Below, in pieces: positions 58,603-64,000 of a stretch of 64,000 nucleotides of DNA. Position 1 is the first letter of the stretch. Each line of letters starts with the position of its first letter. Both the position numbers and the translations under genes were made by a program. The DNA is from Mesorhizobium sp. M2A.F.Ca.ET.046.03.2.1 (lineage in GTDB: Bacteria > Pseudomonadota > Alphaproteobacteria > Rhizobiales > Rhizobiaceae). The notes beneath the pieces are model-generated. The model saw only the letters and a program-made list of their open reading frames with translations, did not search any database and was not told the origin of the DNA. Location of the stretch: assembly GCF_003952425.1 (NCBI RefSeq), contig NZ_CP034449.1, positions 1,550,001 to 1,614,000 of the forward strand, read 5' to 3'.

Positions 58603-58627
58603 GGAACATCGCGTGGATTGCATTGTT
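58603..58627 (+). promoter_or_regulatory. EcfG-type promoter, CheB operon
   Basis: GGAAC (58603-58607), 16 bases, TGTT (58624-58627), 84 bases before the CheB start at 58712. Confidence 0.54.
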
Positions 58628-58711
58628 AAACACCTGACCGGTCGCTGAACCGCGATGGCGCCATCACCGCAACGGAGCGGTTCTTACAGCCCAATGGAGG
58701 CTCGTCGCGGA

Positions 58712-59767
58712 ATGGCCCGTTCCACAAGCCCAACGAACAACCACAACATCATCGTTATCGGCGCGTCGGCCGGCGGGATCGAGCCTCTGAAGCGGATCGT
58801 CGCCGATCTGCCCGCCGATCTGGCGGCGGCCGTGTTCGTCGTGGTGCATATCGGCCAGGTCAGCTACCTGCCCGATATCCTCGACCGCGCGGGGAGGCTC
58901 GAAGCGCAGCCGGCCAGGAACGGCGCGGCGTTCAGGATGGGCTGCATCTATGTGGCGCCGCCGGGTTTCCATCTTCTCCTTCACGATGGCCATATGATGC
59001 TGCGGCGCGGCCCGCGCGAAAACCTCGCCCGGCCGGCCATCGATCCTTTGTTCCGTTCGGCGGCGCTGAGCTACGGCGCCAGCGTCATCGGCGTGCTGCT
59101 GTCGGGTGCGATGTCCGACGGCACCGCCGGGTTGAGGGCCGTCAAGGCCGTCGGCGGGCTGGCGGTCGTCCAGCATCCTAAAGATACGCTGGTACCTTCC
59201 ATGGTGGAAAGCGCGCTGCATTATGTCGAGGTCGACCACTGCCTGCCTGCTGCCGAGCTCGGCGCTTTGCTTGCAAAGCTGACTGCCGAGCCGCCGGGCG
59301 AGACCTTTGCGGCACCGCCGATGGTAAGATTGGAAGCGGCCATCGCCGCGCAGGAGCATTCGACCATGAAAGACGAAGATCGACTTGGGCAATTGTCGGT
59401 GTTTACATGCCCGGAATGCCACGGGCCGTTGTGGGAGATCGAAGACGGTGACATGCTCCGCTATCGGTGTCATACCGGGCATGCCTTCACCGCCGACGCA
59501 GTGATAGAGGCTCAGGCTATCGAAGCGGACGAGATCCTGTGGAGCCTGCTTCGCTCGCATCAGCAGCGGGCGGAGTTTGCCCGGCGCATGGCCGAGCGGG
59601 AAAAGACACGGCGTCGCTCCGAACTGGCCAATCAGTTCGGCCAGCGGGCGCGGGAATACGAAGCGGATGCCGCCGTCATCGAGCGCATCCTTGAGAGCAG
59701 GCGAGCACGGTTAGGCGGCAATGGCGCGGGCGGCGAGGAAGACAGGCACGACAAGAGCGAAGGCTAA
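58712..59767 (+). CDS. CheB-type methylesterase-domain protein with C-terminal zinc-ribbon-like segment
   Basis: A 351-residue protein. The CheB methylesterase domain occupies residues 10-195: IIVIGASAGGIEPL with the catalytic Ser, FVVVHIGQVSYLPDIL (His), GVLLSGAMSDGTAGLRA (Asp). It has no receiver domain, so it is not a classic chemotaxis CheB. The C-terminal part has CPECHGPLWEIEDGD and YRCHTGHAFT, a pattern typical of standalone CheB homologues near HWE kinases, with a coiled-coil tail (RSHQQRAEFARRMAEREKTR). ATG at 58712 follows GGAGG. It overlaps the following hybrid gene by 47 bases. Confidence 0.88.
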   Translation: MARSTSPTNNHNIIVIGASAGGIEPLKRIVADLPADLAAAVFVVVHIGQVSYLPDILDRAGRLEAQPARNGAAFRMGCIYVAPPGFHLLLHDGHMMLRRGPRENLARPAIDPLFRSAALSYGASVIGVLLSGAMSDGTAGLRAVKAVGGLAVVQHPKDTLVPSMVESALHYVEVDHCLPAAELGALLAKLTAEPPGETFAAPPMVRLEAAIAAQEHSTMKDEDRLGQLSVFTCPECHGPLWEIEDGDMLRYRCHTGHAFTADAVIEAQAIEADEILWSLLRSHQQRAEFARRMAEREKTRRRSELANQFGQRAREYEADAAVIERILESRRARLGGNGAGGEEDRHDKSEG

Positions 59768-62700
59768 CGACGCGCCCGAGGCCGCAACGGAGGGGGCACC
59801 TTTCCCGATTATCGGCATCGGCGCGTCGGCCGGCGGCATCGCGGCCCTGCAACGGTTCTTTCCCGAAGTGCCGGCCGAAAGCGGCTTTGCCTATGTGGTC
59901 ATTCAACATCTCGATGCCGAGCACGAAAGCGTTCTCGCCAGCATCATCCAGCGGTCGACCTCGATCGAGACGCTGACGGCGGCCGAAGACATGGAGATCG
60001 AGCCCGACAAGATCTACGTCACGCCGCCCGGTGTATCGGTGACGGTGCGTGGCCAGCATTTCCATATGGCCAAAATGGCCACGACGCGCGCCAGACGGAC
60101 GCCGATCGACGATTTCTTCACCTCGCTGGCGCAGGAGCAGTCGGAGAACGCGGCGGGAGTGATCCTGTCCGGCACTGGCAGTGACGGCACCATCGGGCTG
60201 AGAGCCGTCAAGGAACGCGGCGGCCTGACCTTGGCGCAGGAAAGCGCCGAGTATGACGGCATGATGCGCAGCGCCGTCCAGAGCGGCCTGGTCGACATGG
60301 TGCTTCCGGCCGAGGAAATGGCGGGCAAGCTCACCAGCTATTTCCGCCACGCCAACCACACCGATGGCGAGCGCGACCGCCGCAAGCGCGATGTCGCCGA
60401 GCAGCTTTCGCGCATCGCGGCGCTGCTTCGCGTGCGCACCGGCCATGATTTCAGCGGCTACAAGGACAACACGATCCTGCGCCGCATCCAGCGCCGGATG
60501 CAGGTGCTGCAGATCGACGACCCGATCGCCTTTTACGAGCGGCTGCGCGACGAGCCGCAGCAGGTCGATCTGCTCTTCCAGGACCTGCTGATCGGCGTCA
60601 CCAGCTTCTTTCGCGACGAGCACGCCTTCGATGTGCTGGAAAGACTGGTCATTCCCCGGCTCTTCGAGAACCGAAAGCCCGACGAGACGATCCGTGTATG
60701 GGTGCCCGGCTGTGCGACGGGCGAAGAGGCCTATTCGATCGCTATGCTCTTAAAGGAGAGCGCTCCGCGGGGCGCCGCCTCGCCCAATCTGCAGATTTTC
60801 GCCACCGATATCGACGAGCGTGCGCTGGAGGTGGCCCGCGCCGGGCGCTATCCTGCAACGATCGCCACGGACATAACGCCGAAGCGGCTCAAGGAGTTCT
60901 TCTCGCGCGAGGACGGCACTTACCGCGTTTCGGCCGATCTGCGCGAGGTCTGTCTGTTTTCCTCGCACAACCTGTTGCGCGACCCGCCCTTCTCCAAGCT
61001 CGACCTGATCACCTGCCGGAACCTCCTGATCTATATGGGCCCGGAACTGCAGGAAAAAATCATTCCGATCTTCCACTACGCTCTGCGCAACAACGGCTAT
61101 CTCTTTCTCGGATCCTCGGAGAACGTCACGCGGCACGCCCGCCTGTTCTCCACCGTGGACAAGGCGAGCCGCATCTTCCAGAAGCGTGGCGGGATGACCC
61201 CGCAGCGGTTGCCCGAATTCCCGCTCGCCGCCGCCGCCAGGCACACCGTGCCGAATACACGGCAGCGGGCGACGAACGGAACCTTGCAGGAAGTGGCGGA
61301 GCGTCTTCTCGTCGAGCGATTTGCGCCGGCCTATGTGGTGGTCAACGCTGGTGGCGAATTGATGCATAGTTCGGGCGGTACCGGCAAATATCTCGAGCTC
61401 GCCGCGGGCGCCCCCGACCACAACGTCTTTTCCATGGCAAGGCGGGGCCTTCGCATGGACCTGCGCGCGGCGCTCCACAAGGCGGCCAGCACAGGACAGG
61501 TGGCGATCCAGAACAAGATCACCGTCGGCACCAATGGCGGCCGGCAGACGATCAGCCTGGCCGTGCAACCGTTGCCCTCCGACGGCTCGGCGGACCCGCT
61601 CTACATGCTGGTCTTCCGCGACATCGGCGGCATCAAGGCGGAGTCGGAGGACGAGCCCGTCCACACGACCGACGATGTCGAAAGCGCCAATGTCAGCCAG
61701 CTCGAAAGGGAGCTGAGGGAAACCAAGGAGCGGCTGCAGATTACCACGGAGGAGCTCGAATCCTCCAATGAGGAGCTGAAATCCTCCAACGAGGAATTGT
61801 CGTCGATCAACGAGGAGCTGCAGTCGTCCAACGAGGAACTGGAAACCTCGAAGGAGGAGCTGCAGTCGATCAATGAGGAACTGCAGACGGTCAATGCCGA
61901 GCTCAACATTCGCGTCGACGAGCTCAGCCGCGCCAACAACGACATGGCCAACCTGCTCGAAAGCACGCAGATCGCCACCGTGTTTCTCGACCGCGACCTC
62001 TGCATCAAGAGCTTCACTCCGACCGCCCGCGACCTTTTCCGCCTGGTCGAGAGCGATGTCGGTCGGCCGCTGGCGCATGTGCGGCCGCGCTTCCCCGCTG
62101 ACGGGCTGCAGGCCGACATGGAGCAGGTGCTGCTGAGGCTTGGCACGATCGAGCGGCAGGTCGAAGGTACCGACAGCGGCCGGCGCTACATCATGCGCGT
62201 CCTGCCCTATCGCACCGTCGACAACGTGATTGCCGGCGTCGTCGTCACCTTTGTCGATGTCACGCAGATCGCGCGGGCGGAGGAAAAGATCGGCGTGCTC
62301 TCGCACGACCTGCGCAACCGCGTCGAAAGCCTCGAGACCCTGCTCGACCTGGTGCCGGTCGGCATCTTCATCGCCGAAGACGGCGACGGCGCGGAGATCC
62401 GCGCCAACCGCCGCGCGGTGGAATTCATGGGGCAGCGCTCCACCGGCGACAAGCTCATTTCAGTTCCCGCCGTCCTGCCGCTGACGCTCAACGGCGTTAA
62501 GGTGGATGCTGAAGAGCAGCCTCTGCGAAAGGCGATTCGCACCGGAAAACCTATCCCCGGCTACGAAGCGCAAATCCTGCACGAGAATGGTTCGGGCATC
62601 GACGTGATGATGTCGGCCAACCCGCTTTTCGACGAAAACGGCAAGGTGCGCGGCGCCATCGCGACCCTTGTCGACATATCGAGCCACAAGGAGGCAGAGC

Positions 62701-63296
62701 GCAGCCAGGAGAGATTGCTGCACGAACTGCAACATCGCGTGAAGAACATCCTGGCCACAGTCACCGCGCTGGCTTCACGCATGGTTGGCACATCGAGTTC
62801 AATCGGTGATTTCTTTTCCTCGTTCCAGCAGCGGCTGCAGGCAATGGGCCGAACGCACGAAGTGCTGTCTTCCTACAACTGGCGCGATGCCGATCTCGAG
62901 CAGCTGCTGCGGGCAGTTCTAACGCCCTACAGCAGCAAGCTTCGCCAGAACATCGTCATTGACGGAAAATCACTGCAGCTCGGCGCAAGCGTGGCCGCGA
63001 CACTTGGCATGGTGTTCTTCGAGCTTGCTAGCAATGCGGCGAAATATGGGGCGCTCTCGACCGAGGACGGCCGCGTCGAAGTGGCCTGGAGAACCGACAA
63101 ATCGGGTGTGCTGTCAATCCGATGGAAGGAAATCGGCGGGCCTGCCGTAGACGAGCCGACGCGACTGAATTTCGGAACAAGCTTTATAAAGCAAAGTTTA
63201 GAGTATGAGCTTGGGGGGAAGGTCGACCTGCGGTTCGAGCCCTCCGGGCTTGAGTGCGACATCCAGATACCGTTGGCACCCGCCACGGACCGCTGA
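59721..63296 (+). CDS. CheB-CheR-PAS-HWE histidine kinase hybrid
   Basis: A 1191-residue signalling protein. Order: CheB-like methylesterase domain (GIGASAGGIAAL, VIQHLDAEHES, ILSGTGSDGTIGLRA; residues 25-210); CheR methyltransferase (SFFRDEHAF, SAM site WVPGCATGEEAYSIA, ITCRNLLIYMGP; residues 225-490); a long coiled coil of repeated EELxSSNEEL units (residues 655-735); PAS regions (THVR-like, VGIFIAEDGDG); and an HWE kinase (LLHELQHRVKNILATVTALA, SIRWKEIGG) ending near residue 1190. The arrangement is known in alphaproteobacterial stress or chemoreceptor-like signalling. A response regulator follows 23 bases on. Confidence 0.94.
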   Translation: MARAARKTGTTRAKANDAPEAATEGAPFPIIGIGASAGGIAALQRFFPEVPAESGFAYVVIQHLDAEHESVLASIIQRSTSIETLTAAEDMEIEPDKIYVTPPGVSVTVRGQHFHMAKMATTRARRTPIDDFFTSLAQEQSENAAGVILSGTGSDGTIGLRAVKERGGLTLAQESAEYDGMMRSAVQSGLVDMVLPAEEMAGKLTSYFRHANHTDGERDRRKRDVAEQLSRIAALLRVRTGHDFSGYKDNTILRRIQRRMQVLQIDDPIAFYERLRDEPQQVDLLFQDLLIGVTSFFRDEHAFDVLERLVIPRLFENRKPDETIRVWVPGCATGEEAYSIAMLLKESAPRGAASPNLQIFATDIDERALEVARAGRYPATIATDITPKRLKEFFSREDGTYRVSADLREVCLFSSHNLLRDPPFSKLDLITCRNLLIYMGPELQEKIIPIFHYALRNNGYLFLGSSENVTRHARLFSTVDKASRIFQKRGGMTPQRLPEFPLAAAARHTVPNTRQRATNGTLQEVAERLLVERFAPAYVVVNAGGELMHSSGGTGKYLELAAGAPDHNVFSMARRGLRMDLRAALHKAASTGQVAIQNKITVGTNGGRQTISLAVQPLPSDGSADPLYMLVFRDIGGIKAESEDEPVHTTDDVESANVSQLERELRETKERLQITTEELESSNEELKSSNEELSSINEELQSSNEELETSKEELQSINEELQTVNAELNIRVDELSRANNDMANLLESTQIATVFLDRDLCIKSFTPTARDLFRLVESDVGRPLAHVRPRFPADGLQADMEQVLLRLGTIERQVEGTDSGRRYIMRVLPYRTVDNVIAGVVVTFVDVTQIARAEEKIGVLSHDLRNRVESLETLLDLVPVGIFIAEDGDGAEIRANRRAVEFMGQRSTGDKLISVPAVLPLTLNGVKVDAEEQPLRKAIRTGKPIPGYEAQILHENGSGIDVMMSANPLFDENGKVRGAIATLVDISSHKEAERSQERLLHELQHRVKNILATVTALASRMVGTSSSIGDFFSSFQQRLQAMGRTHEVLSSYNWRDADLEQLLRAVLTPYSSKLRQNIVIDGKSLQLGASVAATLGMVFFELASNAAKYGALSTEDGRVEVAWRTDKSGVLSIRWKEIGGPAVDEPTRLNFGTSFIKQSLEYELGGKVDLRFEPSGLECDIQIPLAPATDR

Positions 63297-63319
63297 CATC
63301 CTCGCGCTGGGTACCGGGA

Positions 63320-63709
63320 ATGAACACGAATACACTCTTGTCCGACCTTAAAGTCCTGGTGGTTGAGGACGTGTTCATGCTTGCGCAGGACTTGGCCGAC
63401 CAGTTGAGCGGTGCCGGATGCACCGTGGTCGGACCGGTGCCCACGGTTCAACAAGCGCTGGATCAAGCGGACAGTATCGCCCTGGATGGTGCCGTGCTGG
63501 ACGTGAATCTTCGCGGCGAGCGAAGCTTTCCTTTGGCCGAGCATCTGGCGCGTGGCGGCGTGCCTTTCATTTTTCTCACCGGATATGACAGCGTCACCGT
63601 CTTCCCCGATCAATTCAGGGACGCGCAGAAGCTAGCCAAGCCCGTCGACTACAAGATGCTGATCGAGGCGGTGTCGCGGTTCCGCAAAGGTGATGCCGCG
63701 TCGGGCTGA
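63320..63709 (+). CDS. single-domain response regulator
   Basis: A 129-residue receiver domain. LKVLVVEDVFMLAQDLAD gives the acidic pocket, phospho-acceptor Asp in GAVLDVNLRGE, PFIFLTGYDS with Thr, and Lys in LAKPVDYKML. No output domain. It closely resembles the regulator at 39233 and belongs to the same FATGY-like single-domain class. ATG at 63320 follows ACCGGGA; the upstream frame start at 63254 overlaps the kinase and is unlikely. It is probably the cognate partner of the HWE hybrid. Confidence 0.9.
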   Translation: MNTNTLLSDLKVLVVEDVFMLAQDLADQLSGAGCTVVGPVPTVQQALDQADSIALDGAVLDVNLRGERSFPLAEHLARGGVPFIFLTGYDSVTVFPDQFRDAQKLAKPVDYKMLIEAVSRFRKGDAASG

Positions 63710-63741
63710 AGTCCAGCTTGGGCTCGTTGAATTGGCCTGAT

Positions 63742-64000
63742 CTATTGCTCGGTGCGATCCCCTACCAATTGGCTCGCCAGTTCGACCAGATGCCGGATCG
63801 GCGCCGGCTTGGGCACATAAGGCGCGCCGTGGAAGATCGGCGACTGGAACTCCGGATCGTAGCCCGAATGGACGACGAAAGGCACGCCCGCTTCCTTGAG
63901 GCGGGCGGCGGTGACACCGCGCTGGCCATCGAGCAGTTGGATATCGATAATGGCAAGGTCCGGCCTGTGATCGTCCAGCCAAGTCGCGGCTGCCCGCTCG
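63742..64000 (-). CDS. response regulator receiver, C-terminal part (5' end outside window)
   Basis: The leftward frame is open to the right edge; 85 residues are visible before the TAG stop at 63742-63744. It shows PDLAIIDIQLLDGQRGVTAA with the phospho-acceptor Asp, VPFVVHSGYDPEF with the Ser/Thr position and YVPKPAPIRHLVELA with the conserved Lys. The missing 5' part should hold the first beta strand and acidic pair. It ends 33 bases from the convergent regulator at 63320-63709. Confidence 0.85.
   Translation of the reverse strand, partial: ERAAATWLDDHRPDLAIIDIQLLDGQRGVTAARLKEAGVPFVVHSGYDPEFQSPIFHGAPYVPKPAPIRHLVELASQLVGDRTEQ

Larger units (their letters stand above)
58376..58711. other. 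divergent intergenic region with two EcfG-type promoters
   Basis: 336 bases between the 143-residue gene (leftward) and the CheB gene (rightward). It holds the promoters at 58533-58557 (minus) and 58603-58627 (plus). Nothing else was recognised; the longer open frame extending leftward to 58633 has no family support. Confidence 0.6.

Overview
The window looks like chromosomal DNA of a GC-rich alphaproteobacterium of the order Rhizobiales, most like Mesorhizobium. This is inferred from the order murA - DUF2948 - hisD - UPF0262 - tyrosine phosphatase - infA - maf - yacG - tRNA-Phe, from small proteins typical of rhizobia (DUF982, DUF2934, PPC), and from interspersed palindromic repeats of a kind common in rhizobial genomes. 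No CRISPR array, rRNA or intact transposase was seen.

Region 1 (1-5440) is conserved housekeeping: cell wall, histidine synthesis, translation initiation, a Maf pyrophosphatase and YacG, closed by tRNA-Phe(GAA). Region 2 (5423-26642) is a genomic island in the 3' end of that tRNA. A wrecked P4-type tyrosine integrase lies just inside, and a degenerate copy of the tRNA end lies at 26625-26642. The cargo (7.5-26.3 kb) is one catabolic regulon: a TetR regulator, a ribose-type ABC importer, alcohol and aldehyde dehydrogenases, a GMC oxidoreductase, two aldo/keto reductases, a CoA-transferase, acyl-CoA dehydrogenase, enoyl-CoA hydratase, a MaoC protein, an SDR, a TIM-barrel isomerase and a DUF993 aldolase-like protein. 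The same palindrome, GTAACTA-NN-TAGTTAC, occurs in all three divergent promoter regions and is probably the TetR operator. The substrate is unknown; mixing sugar-type uptake with beta-oxidation-type chemistry is unusual.

Region 3 (26.9-33.8 kb) holds a flavodoxin-like protein, a PaoABC-type periplasmic aldehyde oxidoreductase operon, a frameshifted PPC-domain gene, a GFA protein and an ATP-dependent DNA ligase. Region 4 (33.9-59 kb) is dominated by small, secreted, membrane or stress proteins: a large KatE-type catalase, DUF4142, a glycine-zipper protein, a TPP enzyme with a PCMT/erythromycin-esterase fusion, an isochorismatase-like hydrolase and many short hydrophilic proteins. Twenty sites matching GGAAC-N16-NGTT, the promoter form of the general stress sigma factor EcfG/RpoE2, lie mostly just upstream of transcription units between 31.7 and 58.7 kb. 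Region 5 (39.2-41.6 and 57.3-64 kb) holds signalling genes: a Crp/Fnr regulator with an HWE histidine kinase, single-domain response regulators with a FATGY-like motif, a CheB protein, and a CheB-CheR-PAS-HWE hybrid. Such proteins feed the general stress response in alphaproteobacteria, so regions 3-5 may form a stress-response neighbourhood.

Six copies of a roughly 100-bp two-hairpin repeat are scattered through the window, mostly at the 3' edges of genes; some supply stop codons. Several genes are broken: the integrase, the PPC gene and a DUF982 gene. murA is cut at the left edge and a response regulator at the right edge.
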